Source: Alitta virens
Taxonomy: Eukaryota; Annelida; Polychaeta; Phyllodocida; Nereididae
DNA length: 64,000 nt
Direction of reading: 5' to 3'
Assembly: GCA_932294295.1 (NCBI GenBank)
Contig: OW028580.1
Coordinates: 32,744,136-32,808,135 of the forward strand
Positions 37,457-48,640 of the stretch are shown piece by piece. Position 1 is the first letter of the stretch. Each line of letters starts with the position of its first letter. The translations under genes were made by a program, and so were the position numbers. The notes below the pieces were generated by a model, which was not told the DNA's origin, did no database searches, and saw only the letters and a program-made list of their open reading frames with translations.

Positions 37457-40400
37457 TCAATCGATGGATTCATAAACTTTATTGAGGTCGACCACTTTGC
37501 AGTCATTAAAGGCGTCCTTGGTGAGGTCGTCTGTCTCCCTGGCCGTGATCTCGTGGTAATGGATGTAATGGCGGTTGTAGGGGGCTTTGATGCGGTTCAC
37601 GCAGAAGGCGAGAAGGCACGAGAGTAGCATGAGGGTGGCGCCACCTGCAATTCCCGCCGCAATTAAAACGCCGAGGTCCAACTGCTGAAGGTATTGCCAC
37701 AGACCACCGTCTCCTAGCTGCTGAAAGAATATTGACAGTTGATGATATGTTTTGGTCCTGCATAAAAGCAAAGCTTCAGAAGTAATTGGGTGGCCCAGTG
37801 GGATGGGGCCCTGACCAGGTCTTTGGTAAGGTCATGGGTTCCATTTCTGACAAAGGCATTTGATTTTGATCAATCTATTTAGATGACACTTTTTAAATGT
37901 TTAGCTTCTGCCTATATGGGGAGAAAGGCGCTGACAGGAAAATGAAATAACATGTAATGTTATTTAATATGAAATTTTATTTTATTATTCTTGGATTTTC
38001 ATCCGACTGACTCCGTTATTTAAAAATTGCCTTGGAGAGGATCCGAGAAGCCAAAAATCAAATAAGCGTGGCCTTAATCTTTTTGAATTAAAATTATATT
38101 AAGCTACATGACAGCCTAAGATCTTAACCTGTGACGTCAAGTTCTAAGAGTCTGTGCTTTAGCAAGTAATAGACCCATCTCAGATGGGGCTGTCTATAGG
38201 CTAGCCTACATATGTTACATATATCAGGGACTGTTATCCTTATCAGCTCATCATTACGCCTGCCTACAGGTGGCAGTTGGTCATGAATATGCAGATAAAT
38301 TAAAAGGTCAATAAAAAGACTTGATACCTGGAAGTTGACAGCTAGAGGGCTGTTGAAATGGGAGCAGTCCGTTGTGTTGGAAATCCCACAGAACTCCATA
38401 TTGTCATGGTTGAAGAACCACTGCCAGGGACCGAATCTAAAACAGAAATTATATAAACCCTTCAAATAACTTATTTTTCCCACATTAAACTTTAACTTAA
38501 TAATGTGATGAACATTAGAACATATTTGTTATTGTTTAGAAAATTGCATTATGATAATCATTATTCAGGCAGGTGTGCTAGATCTGCTACAACTTCTTTT
38601 ATTTAATTTGGGGAAGAAAATTATACGAATAAGAAATGTAAAATACATATATTTCTAACAAATGTTGGAATACTTCCTGGAAAGGAAGTCAACGGCTACA
38701 TAAAAATTGTCTTGAGACAAAAAACAAAAAATCCCTCAAAAAAAAAAAAAAAAAGAAGGAAGCACTTCAGAAAAATTTACATTGGAATTTCCTTTTCAAA
38801 CTATCCCCTTTGTAATTTATCAAGAATATGATCATGCAATGATGATTGATCATATGTTCGCAAAACTTGGCATTCTCTTGTGATTTTTTAAATGTTTATG
38901 GGAGACGACACGATCTCCCAGTTTGCACTTGACAGTGACACCTGCTACTCATTTTAATGACATGAAATTATGGTATATGGCCACAGGCATTATCGAGTGC
39001 AATTAAAGCCCTGTATGAGGTCATAGATAGATAGATAGCTAGATAGATAGATAGGTACAGTTAGTTTAATAAAATACGGTAGACTCTAGCTGTCTGTAGC
39101 GACCTGTACCTGGCTGTGGTCTTAACATGCTAAAACCAGCTGCTTCTGTTCACTTCTTTAGCTAATAATTGGCTTACATCTATCACCAGATTAATATAAA
39201 CCTTGGTAAATGTAGAAAATTTGACAGGCTGTTTTTAATGAAACTAACTGTAGGTAGGTAGGTCGGTAGGTAAACTGACTGACTGACTGACTGACGTGCT
39301 GACTGACTGACTGATTGACTGCCTGATGCATGCCTTGGTATACCTATCTAGGTTGGCTAACAAACTAAAGAAGATACAGAATTAAAAGGTGATGTAAAAT
39401 GGAGTCATTTTTCATTAAACACACCTGGAGGTATAAATAAAGATGCATACATGTTTGCACTCTATCTTGTATATTTTATGAAATAGAAAATATTATGACT
39501 CACTCTTTTAGAAAATGCATTTGATGGTCACATGACGCGCACGTGCACTGTAGCTGATTGGCCACCTTGAATTATGGAAGGAAAATTTAGATGAGACATT
39601 AATTCGTATTAAGTTGAAAGGAAATCGATAGAAATATATGACCAAAAAAAAAAAATAGAAATCTGAAGACAAACACCTGTGGACAGGATCCTGTGCAGTT
39701 TGTTTGGTCAGGAAGGGAACATTTTGCCTGTTGGGGGTAAAAAAGGTTACAATTACGAAAAAGAAGTGCGTAGGCCTATAAATATATGCAGACTTGTGGG
39801 GGAATATACATGTTCAGATTATAATTTTTTTTTTTAAGTTTAAATTTTATTTTATTTTTTTTTGTTTGTCTATTTGTTTTTACTTACTAATTGATTATTT
39901 TTAAAGATAAATGCCAATTTCTTGTACATTTATTCACCCACCTGTGAGCTGACTGCACTGCTGTTGCCTGGTGAAAGTTCGTTATGTAACGTTGCCATGG
40001 CGACGTGTGTCATTTTACGTAGAGACAATAAGCAGTTAGGGCTCATGTTCAGCTCTTCTGCCCTGCACAGAAGCAACAGGGAGGCGATGGTCAATCTTCT
40101 CTCCTGAAAAACAAATATATTTACAATAGAATCAATCAACCAAAATCATATTTTCTCCTATCATTGTTTTAACCTCGGCATAAAGACAGCCTAGCCATTG
40201 GGGCCAGTGTATTTGCAGTAAGATTAGTCTAGGAAGTTTCTACTCTACAATTTAAACCCATTTCCCCTCTCAATTAAGCTCACTCCACCATAAAGAAGAA
40301 CAGTAAGTTGCAAAATATTTGCACCAGTGGTAATGGCAACAGCCTTAATCATTAAGGTGGTGTTCCACTGTAAAATATAGTTTGTATTTTACAACTTAGC

Positions 40401-41359
40401 TAACTACAAGTTGAACAAATAGTCAATTCGTGTAAATTGTGTTGATTCACCTGAACAAGTTTTAAAAATATTGAAGGGAGCAAAACATTACAGCTATCCA
40501 ATGAACACTTCCCCAGTATATTAATTTAGGAAAAAGGTCCCATGAGCTAGAAATATAACCTCACTAACAAGACAAATACTTTTTTTTTTCTTCTTTTCCC
40601 CCCTAAGATGTGTATTTAATATTTCTCCCTAAACATTTCTGAGTATCACTCCCTAATGTTGTGATGCTGAGTCATCTGGCATGAAATTCAGTAATATTAT
40701 TGAATATTGAGCTTTCAGTTTTGTGAAGCCTTTCCAGCTGTTTACATTATGTGTGCTGTGTTGGACTTATATTGTGTACATATGTTTACCCACAAAAATC
40801 CCCTACATATGTTTACACACAAAAATCCTCTATGTAAAGATTTTTTTAGCAGTTTACAATTTAAATCGTTTACCTTTGTTAGACACGCATCATCCATTTG
40901 CAGTAAACAAAGTCCAGTTGAACAGTATGGAAGAAACGTCTGACTAAGTTCAGCAACAATTTGAGTCTCCTTGACTGGAGTAAGACACCAGGTGCCATTC
41001 GTACAAGTATTCTGAAGGTCATGAAGAATAATCGAGTCGAAGAGGACCTCCGAAAGTACTGCGAAAGTCGTATTTCCGAATAACGTCTTCTTCATGGGTG
41101 ATTCGCACCTTTGAATCGCTGTGTTTATGGCATCTTGGCAGATATGGGTTTGCTTCTCTGTATTTGGCTTTGTCACGGTGTCGTTTTCTGTTTTGTTGGC
41201 AGTTCCGAATTCGTACAGTTTTAAAATGGAGTTTCGCTGTGCATCTTTACTCAATGGTAATCCCAGATCAGATGCTCCATGGCTTTTTGTATTCAACACA
41301 ACCAAGAATAACCACAATACAACATGTAATTGCTGCTGCATTTTACCCATGTATTTCAT
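37457..41359 (-). CDS. Unrecognised type I membrane protein with Cys-rich ectodomain
   Basis: Five coding exons (minus): 41359-40874, 40103-39942, 39547-39504, 38436-38328, 37720-37457; 354 aa. Signal peptide at about 1-25 (LHVVLWLFLVVLN), then an about 255-residue ectodomain rich in Cys (CTNGTWC, CSTGLC, CTCASC) with many N-glycosylation motifs (NKT, NDT, NTT, NGT, NMS, NSS). One membrane helix at about 284-308 (GVLIAAGIAGGATLMLLSCL), and a 46-residue cytoplasmic tail with several tyrosines (HYIHYHEI, KVYESID). Introns are phase 0, except the one after the 44-base exon (phase 2). That mini-exon (CTCASCDHQMHFLKE) was placed because the flanking exons do not join in frame without it, its length fixes the phase, and its donor is strong; its polypyrimidine tract is poor. 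No known domain recognised. Likely a surface receptor or adhesion protein. Confidence 0.65.
37786..37870 (+). repeat. tRNA-derived SINE head
   Basis: GTGGCCCAGTGGGATGGGGC resembles a tRNA D-arm/box A and GGTTCCATTTC a box B (canonical GGTTCRANTCC), about 40 bases apart, in an intron of the membrane-protein gene. Confidence 0.45.
39022..39054. repeat. (ATAG)n microsatellite
   Basis: Interrupted ATAG array directly before the TACAGTTAGTTT element. Confidence 0.85.
39056..39254. mobile_element. Small element with TACAGTTAGTTT inverted ends (family also at 56270-56636)
   Basis: Left end TACAGTTAGTTTAAT, right end (minus strand) TACAGTTAGTTTCAT. Interior shared with 56270-56636: AGCTGT.TGTAG, CCTGTACCTGGCTG, CCAGC..CTTCTGT, ATAAACCTTGGTAAAT. 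Flanked by ATAG repeats on the left and GGTA repeats (39255-39272) on the right. Confidence 0.65.
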
Positions 41360-42380
41360 GGTATATACAAAAATAACATCAATACATAAGTTGCCACAAA
41401 GTTATGTCTGCAATAACTACGTATTTCCTTCAAACAGACAGATCATCCTTCAACATATGTCTGCTCTACAGTTGGACAACTCTACAGCTTTTGCAACATG
41501 GAAAGTATAACATCTGTTCACAAATCAATACTCTCCTCCCTATGCACTGTTTGCTGTTTGCTAGAATAGTCGTTCAAGTGGTCTACTTTAACTGTCATAT
41601 ATTTCTGTCTAATCAACCTTTCTATTGATTTTTTTTTTTACCCAATTAGAGTTGATTTAAATACAGAACATACACGTGGATTGTACACAATAGATGTATA
41701 ACAACTGAAACTCAATACATTGAAAAACGTTCGAAATATACTAATATATGCAGATTTATCCAGGCCAAACTGATCCAAATTTGCAGACGTGCTAAAAATG
41801 ACACATGCCCTGGATGTTTGGCAGTTTGTTTATTGTTCATAAATTCAAGAATTCAAGATAACTATTTTTATTTTTTGCTGTTAAAGCACATGCAATGTAA
41901 ACGTTAGTTTTCAGTTTTAGTATCAATAAGGGATAAGTATCACATATAATTAAATGTATGTACATGAGTAATTGTATCTTTTTCTAGGTACTTCAATAAA
42001 TACTTGAATAAATTAAAAATGAGATATAACATAATATATATTTAAAGTGAAATTAAATAAGTATTGATATGTATATTATAATATTGAGCAATCAATCATT
42101 ATTAAGTCGTTTTAGTATAACAAATTATTAGGTTACTTTCACCGTAAAAAGTTAAAAAAACTGTAATTCAATACAGCAAAATACTGTACTGTCATCAATT
42201 CATTGTTGGGGTGAGTCTAATCAAGGACCTTAAAAGGGCTTTTAAGGTCCTAGATCTAATATACTCAATCAGTAAATGAACTGTACATATGTCAGGTCAA
42301 GTATGATGTGATCTTGGATTATCCAAGATGTGATGGTTAAAATGGTTAGACAAGGACCAAATAATTTCAGAATCCATGGT

Positions 42381-42683
42381 CAGGGTTCCCAGTCATGGAA
42401 AATCCTGGAAAATCTTGAAAATATTTGTTGTCATGGAAAAGTTATGGAATTATTTATATTTAAAAAAAAAAAAAAGGTCATGGAAAAGTCATGGAAATTT
42501 AGAAAGACGCACTAAAAAAAAGGGAGGATTGCTTTAATGGGTGAGTGGAAGCCGTTATAATTTGCAATCGTTGACTTTGTTGTGCAGATTTTATCAAAAG
42601 AAAGTTAGGGAAATTCTGCGAATGGTCATGGAAAATTCATGGAAAAGTCATGGAATTTAATTTCATGATTTCTGTGAACCCTG
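42381..42683. mobile_element. hAT-like nonautonomous element
   Basis: Starts CAGGGTTCCCAG and ends CTGTGAACCCTG, an imperfect inverted repeat. Interior rich in CATGGAAAA(G)T motifs. CATGG lies within 1-2 bases outside both ends but no exact 8-bp duplication is seen. Confidence 0.65.
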
Positions 42684-42814
42684 CATGGCTCAAAATCCAC
42701 TTGGGAAGAGCCATTTGGGTATGTATACACGAATTTAGGCTTATACAGGATAATAGAATGTTGGAAGTGTGGAAGGTTTTCATCCTGTGTTAGGAGTCGA
42801 AGCAATTTAGCTGT

Positions 42815-43105
42815 GGTATCTGCTGGTTGCTCAAGTGGTTACACATTTATTTGTCTTGTAATCCCGAGTTCCCAAGGCTCTATTTCTCCTGTAAGTTGTT
42901 GTTCATTACTTTACTAACCCTTTTTACTAACATTAGCGAGTGCATCAACAATCCCTTGCGAGATTCTCGCACGCATCCAAATGAATATGTGTTTTTTAAT
43001 GTACCATTTTGAATATTGTAAGGATTTTGTTTTTGCTTTTGTTTTTTGTGTGTCAATGTTGTTCATATGTTATATTCAGTGAATAAACTTATCTATCTAT
43101 CTAAG
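42815..43105 (+). repeat. SINE with tRNA-like head and (TATC)n tail
   Basis: Head GGTTGCTCAAGTGGTTACAC resembles box A; a weak box B follows near 42865. The 3' end is GTGAATAAACTTATCTATCT and then TATC repeats, the common terminus of CR1/L2-type LINEs and SINEs that share their tail. Confidence 0.55.
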
Positions 43106-43144
43106 AACATTTTGGTTGTTTTTGGGCACTTATACATTTATCTT

Positions 43145-43278
43145 GTACCGTCAAGGATGGTATTATCGACAGGGCGGGTATAATGGACACTTAAATTGGT
43201 TTGTTAACAAAAATGTTAACATTCTAATGTAAGTGTCGATAATACCTGCCCTGTCGATAATACCCTCCTTTACAGTAC
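43145..43278. mobile_element. Foldback MITE, almost fully palindromic
   Basis: Arms of about 50 bp: GGATGGTATTATCGACAGGG on the left and its near complement on the right (GGAGGGTATTATCGACAGGG on minus), extending through GGACACTTA/CGACACTTA. The short loop contains GTTAACAAAAATGTTAAC, itself palindromic. Confidence 0.85.
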
Positions 43279-43621
43279 TGTAAGTATCACCATACCACTC
43301 ACTGTAACATCTACAGTAAGTATTTCATTATATATACGCCTCATTCTCACCACTTCAAAACCATCTAGTCATCATGGAGACTTCAGTTCTTAAACATGAT
43401 TAGTACTCGTCATAAAACTAGTCAAGTTTGGCCCAGTGTGATCTTGTGCAATAAGTTTCTGTTGCATCCAATTAGAAAGGAGATAAATAACCACACATTT
43501 CTAAGCCATCGGAGGCAAAATGTTGCTGTGCCAGCTCCACTGCGACACTTTGCCAGTGGAAAAATGCATTCAGCCTAGGAAAAGTTCTTAAGTATCCTAG
43601 TGGCACATTCACAATCTGTTG

Positions 43622-46600
43622 CTATGGTTGCATAGGTAGATCATCACTGGGAGAAGGCTGGAGGGAGGTAGCCCAGTTAGTGAATGGTAGTCGTGAGTTC
43701 CGTGCACATTTCATCAGTTTCTTCCTGAAGATGATTATTATTATTGTTGATATAATTAATATCACTATTATTACGACTGGAATGATGATTTGCATCAGAT
43801 GCTTATTAGGTAATGCAGGGGAAATCATATTGGAGGTGACACTGGAAGTCACATTCACGGAAGTCACATTCACGGAAGTCACATTCACTGCGACATAAAT
43901 CACAGTAGAAGTCACATACATGTCAGAAGTCACAACGGAAGTCACAGGATTTGATAACATAGTTGTATTAGTCTGTCTGAAAATACCCGTGCATCCTAAG
44001 AGTGCTGATTGGAAGGTCATAATCTGTACTAGGGTGTTGTCATAGGTGCAAGTAATTTGGTCTTTATTTATGATGTGCACTCTGGTCTCTCGAATCCATT
44101 TGATTAGAGGACACGAACACCTGAAATTGTTGTTGGATATGTTCAGGGTTAGAGAATCTGTTAAAAGACTTTGTAAGGTGTCCATTTCATCCGTAAATTG
44201 TTTGTTCAGGGCAACCAGAGAACATTTTGAGATGTCCAACATCTGCAACTTGGTGTGCTTGTGCACGCTGAAGGAGACGTTTACAAGTGCTATTCCTTGG
44301 AGAGAGAGGTGCTCTATCGCAGTGAGATTTTCAAGAGCGTTGTGGCGAATTCTTGAGAAATTGTTGTAACTTATATCCATCCATTGTAGTTTGGACCCTT
44401 GTGAAAAAATGTTATGTATTTGATCCTCCTGTAAATTGTTGTGAGCTAAATTGGCATAAATTAGGCTTGGGAAATATTTGAACTGTTCAGGATCGAACTG
44501 TGATATGTTAGTGAAGCTGAAATCGATGCCCTGCAACTTGTCTAAACCTTTGATCAAAGGTATGAAGGGTGATCTGAACTTCTGATATGATAGACTTAGG
44601 TATATCACATTGTTATCCTCATTGGTAGAACTAGGATGCTCTATTTCCCAGCTTGATTGAAGGTTATTTACATAAATGTAATGAACACTGACAGGAATAT
44701 TGTGGAAGGCGTTGAGGAGCATCGAATCATGAATGTCAGTTTTGATTGTTTTGTTGTAAACTTCCACATAGGATAGCCCTTTAATCATTGTGGGAAGAGA
44801 GTGGAAGAAGTCGTCAGGTTTGCTGTGGTGCCTGCAGTACTTTTCCCCGAATATTCGTCTGTCCCCTTCGAATAAGTAATTCAAATCAAATGTCGTGATC
44901 TGCATGTTGTTTATATGCTGCAGTTGTTCATAAAAACCTTTTTCGTCATTAAGGCGAACGGGGACATTGAATCCAATTCCAAAATATTGAAGTTGTTTAA
45001 GACTGTACAAAGCACGCAAATCCAAGGCGAGAATATGTGTATTCCGCAGTGTTAACCGTTTGACTTTCGCAAAATTTGGTGAAGCAAACAGGCTTTCTGT
45101 CAATGAAAGTGCTCCATTACCTAAATTACCATCTAGGATTAGAGTTTTAATCGTAGGTTTAGTTTGGTTCTTGATCGCATTTGTCACATCTGTGATTTTA
45201 AGTCTCCTGTTGCAAGGTAATCCAAGCGTGGTTAGCTTTGTCAACCGTTGTAAGGCATTTGGTGTCATGTGCGTCAGACTTAAAGTAACATGCAAGGTCT
45301 CGATGTTGGGAATTACAGCGAACGTTTCGTTTGTTATTACATGTAAACCTGAGTTAAACCTTCCGTAGACATGGAGTGACTTCAGATTTCTCAAACCATG
45401 GAACTCACTTCCTAGTACGGTACCATTTGCCATTGAGATCGCTAGATGAGACAAATTGGTCAGGTACTGCAAACTTGGTTCTTGGTCTTTGTAAACATAA
45501 AGGAACGACAAGTTTGTCAGATTTCCTAGAGGGCTGAACACATTCACCGGAAACTTGTTAGGCGTCCTGGTGTAAAATTTTATTGAACCAAGTTCAAGTA
45601 GTTATAATGCTGTCAGACCTGTCGAAATAAAGGTTAATGTAATTCGGTTTTTATAATTTCTTTTTCTTTATTCTACTTTGATTAGTTGGTTAAGGCATTA
45701 TTGTAGGTGAGCTCAAATTGGCTTTGCAAGTCGCATCGCTTCGCAACTTCTCAACTTTGATAGCAAATATTTACCTTACAACTGCAAGATCCCTTGTGTG
45801 CTTTCTACCGTATACTCATGTAATTCTTTTAATGTTCACACAATTATTCGCCATTAAAAATCATACTTTTCTAAATAAAATGCGATATCTGTCCAAGAAT
45901 GGTTTGTTTTGAATTTTAGTGGGCTTAAAAATCTCGCCAGGTGAAGTGCGTGATGAGAACGATCATGCCACCTGGTGAAATTTAACGATTGAAATATTTT
46001 GGAAGCTATCAATTAAATTTGACATCAGTTGGCGTGATCAGTTCATGTGAGAAGCCACCAAACTAAAAAGTTGGGAATTACAGCGAACGTTTCGTTTGTT
46101 ATTATATGTAAACTTGAGTTAAACCTTCCGTAGACATGGAGTGACTTCAGATTTCTCAAACCATGGAACTCCCTTCCTAGTACGGTACCATTTGCCATTA
46201 AGATCGCTAGATGAGACAAATTGGTCAGGTATTGCAAACTTGGTTCTTGGTCTTTGTAAACATAAAGGAACGACAAGTTTGTCAGATTTCCTGCAAGATC
46301 CCTTGTGTGCTTTCTACCGTATACTCATGTAATTCTTTTAATGTTCACACAATAATTGGCATTAAAAATCATACTTTTCTAAATAAATTGCGATATCTGT
46401 CCAAGAATGGTTTGTTTTGAACTTTCGTGAACCCAGTGTGATTGCGAACCCAATGTGAGCTCACTTATTTAGAATGTATGTGGCGTAGAAACTTGAACTT
46501 GAAAATTAAGTGTGATTAGTAATGTTACATACGCTTTTTTTTTTTAACCAGAAAGTCGGGGGGAATGTTTCTCTGTCTGTCTGTCTGTCGGTCTAGCTGT

Positions 46601-46958
46601 CTGTCTGTCTGGTATAATCCGCACAATGAGGGGCTAAGTATAGACAAAGAAGAGTGAATGTTGAAAAATTACCTCTAAAGCTCTGAGTGTGAAATTCCAG
46701 CAGAGGGTTGTTGAGCAAACTCAGATGTGTCAATGAAGTGCAAATATTAAAAGCGTCATTCGGAATAGATGTGATATTGTTATACTTTAAGAGGAGACTT
46801 GTTGTTTTACTGTCAATTTCTGAAACAGGAATCTCCATCAGATTGCAACTGTTGCAGTCCACCTCAGTGCCTGAGCATCTGCAGCATGATGACGTCACGT
46901 TTTGTGCGTGACTCATGAGTAACGTCATGAGTAACAGCCAAGCACCTAGTTTGATCAT
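43622..46958 (-). CDS. Leucine-rich-repeat receptor-like membrane protein without TIR domain
   Basis: Two coding exons (minus): 46958-46673 and 45525-43622, phase-1 intron, 729 aa. Signal peptide (MIKLGAWLLLMTLLMSHAQ), a Cys-rich LRR N-cap (CCRCSGTEVDC), many LRRs of the Toll ectodomain type (LTHLSLLNNPL, LQWMDISYNNFSRIRHNALE), an LRR C-cap (NNNFRCSCPLIKWIRET..C..C), a Val/Thr/Ser stalk with VNVTS repeats encoded by a 15-bp tandem repeat (near 43855-43890), one helix (about 672-695, Ile/Val-rich) and a 34-residue tail. It resembles a Toll-like receptor ectodomain but the TIR domain is missing; the tail ends at a clear stop. Acceptor TCTAG at 45526 was chosen since it alone keeps frame with exon 1. 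An alternative acceptor lies upstream at 46291. Likely role in recognition or adhesion (inferred). Confidence 0.82.
45782..46417. repeat. Segmental duplication arms in the LRR intron
   Basis: 45782-45908 and 46291-46417 are near-identical intron copies beginning CTGCAAGATCCCTTGTGTGC. Together with the exon copies they show one block duplicated in tandem; the gene-proximal copy has an extra 255 bp (45527-45781) exactly at the intron/exon border. Confidence 0.85.
46043..46290 (-). pseudogene. Partial duplicate of LRR exon 2 (5' part), truncated
   Basis: 46070-46291 repeats 45305-45526 with only a few changes (protein changes S to L, S to R, G to S, V to I). It has its own good acceptor (TCTTGCAG ending at 46291) in the same phase as exon 1, but no matching donor, and reads into a TGA at 46043 after FAVIPNFLVWWLLT. 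If spliced and terminated here it would give a short secreted LRR fragment of about 177 aa; otherwise it is a dead duplicate. Confidence 0.75.
46569..46611. repeat. (GTCT)n microsatellite
   Basis: Interrupted GTCT array just downstream of the LRR exon 1 donor side. Confidence 0.85.
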
Positions 46959-47643
46959 CTTTGCTGCTGAAACATAAAAATAGTGTACTTGACCTGAGAC
47001 TGATATAAATTAAAATAAATTCACGCCAACTGCTATTTAAATGTGATTACTGACGTTAACAAATTGTCTAAAAGAATTAAATAATGGAACATTTCAACAG
47101 TCTTTAATCCCTCTTAATTTATAAATGAGTTCAAAGAACATTTCATTAATGTGATAGAGTTTCTAAATATTGTAAATAGTAATTAATCATCCCCAGAAGG
47201 GAGCTTGAACCGAGCCTCAATATCAAATTAGCTAGAGGGATCTGATCTCTCACATCCTGTGAGACCCATTTTCAAGAAGAAACGGCTAACTGCCCAGCTT
47301 GCCATTCAGCTAGGAATGGGAAAGGATTTGTTCAGAGTGTAGATCACTGAAATAGTTCCAATTAGTCAAGTTTTAGTGGAACAATTTTTTTTTACTGTTT
47401 GCTGTTGTCAGTTATATGTGGGATAATCTTTTGGAATGGTAATTGTGGAACTCAAATTGAATGGCTATTCTAAACAAAACAGTGTCACGGTTCAACAGGC
47501 AAGCTGTCAATCAAAGAGGCAACTGTGTGATTGGCTAATTGGGTGTATTAATTAAGTCCTAGTAATGCACCTGTTTGGCGTAGTGTTACCCTGATATACC
47601 AATTTGGTATAGTGTAAACAGGCCAATGTCAGAGGGGCCACTC

Positions 47644-47765
47644 CTGGCAGAGTGGCCGAACGGTTAGAGTATGAAGAAACGTTGAACAGCTATGATTGAA
47701 ATAGTCCAGTGCTAATTAATCTGCCATTGATTGGTGACCGTGAGGTTTGAAATAGGAAACTTTAT
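47644..47765 (+). repeat. tRNA-derived SINE, 5' part
   Basis: GGCAGAGTGGCCGAACGGTT is a tRNA-Ser/Leu-like start with box A (TGGCCGAACGGTTAGAG); GAGGTTTGAAATAGG further on resembles a decayed box B. Confidence 0.55.
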
Positions 47766-48504
47766 TTCTACAAAGGCGATGATTATGATGTTGTAAATTT
47801 ATACATGTTTATACATTATAATATTTATATTTTACATTTTATGTGAAATTTGGGAAAAGATATAATTATGTTAAGACGGTAATTTCAACTATTATTTACT
47901 TGAAATTGATATTTATCAAGGTCATTGATGGCACACGCAATGATCAAGTTCAAGTTTTTTTTTATCAAGTAAATGATGAGAATTAGGCTATATTTCATTA
48001 TATTATTATATTGTATACATTACCATGTGCACATGATGCAGTTGATATTATAATATGGTCTGTTGGTTTTATTTTGGCTTTGTTTTAGGTTGTGTCATCT
48101 GGCTGATTGTTTAAAAGGAAGAAACGATTCTTCATTAAGAATGGCGTTATATGCACTCACCGGAACTATATCTCTTATAATCATGATACATTGAAATTCG
48201 ATCCATAATTTTAGTAGGCCTGTATATGTTTTATACATGTGTTGGTGAATCTATTTGAAAAATGACCAATATTTTGAGCTTCATTGATTACTCTAAAATG
48301 TCTAGGATTTGTCTACTTTCAACTCGAAACCTCTTTTTTTCCAGTTTTATTTATTTTTCAACCATAGAATTGGTATTTCCCCTAAACCAGGGGGATTCAT
48401 GGTTTAAGTAAATAACATGGCCAGTTCTACAGTTCGTTGCACATAGGAGCAGCAATGAGGACCAGGGGGCTACATCTCAGCAGATATATGTCAGTTGCAT
48501 GAGA

Positions 48505-48640
48505 TACTCGGGTGTCTATGCTGGGGCAAGTATAAGACTCCATCCAAGGGGTAAATATGTAACACGGTGTGGACTCCAAGCAACCTTACCATCTCATCAT
48601 TGCGTCTGCCTCTGGCAGCTGGCCATATCAGCTGACTAAG
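48505..48640 (-). repeat. Dispersed repeat copy 3 (unnamed family)
   Basis: Inverted relative to 3090-3215; on the minus strand reads AGTCAGCTGATATGGCCAGC, CCAGAGGCAGACGCAATGAT, GGAGTCCACACCGTGTTACA, TTACCCCTTGGATGG. Confidence 0.65.

Larger units (their letters stand above)
41360..43621. other. Intergenic; mobile elements, no gene seen
   Basis: Between the membrane-protein gene start and the LRR gene stop (both minus). Holds a 28-base hairpin (42224-42251), a hAT-like element (42381-42683), a tRNA-derived SINE (about 42815-43105) and a foldback element (43145-43278). The ORFs here lack splice or protein support. Confidence 0.5.

Noticed and set aside
40707..41628. Plus-strand ORFs of 74 to 129 codons
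   Set aside because: They are antisense shadows of exon 1 of the membrane-protein gene and its upstream flank.
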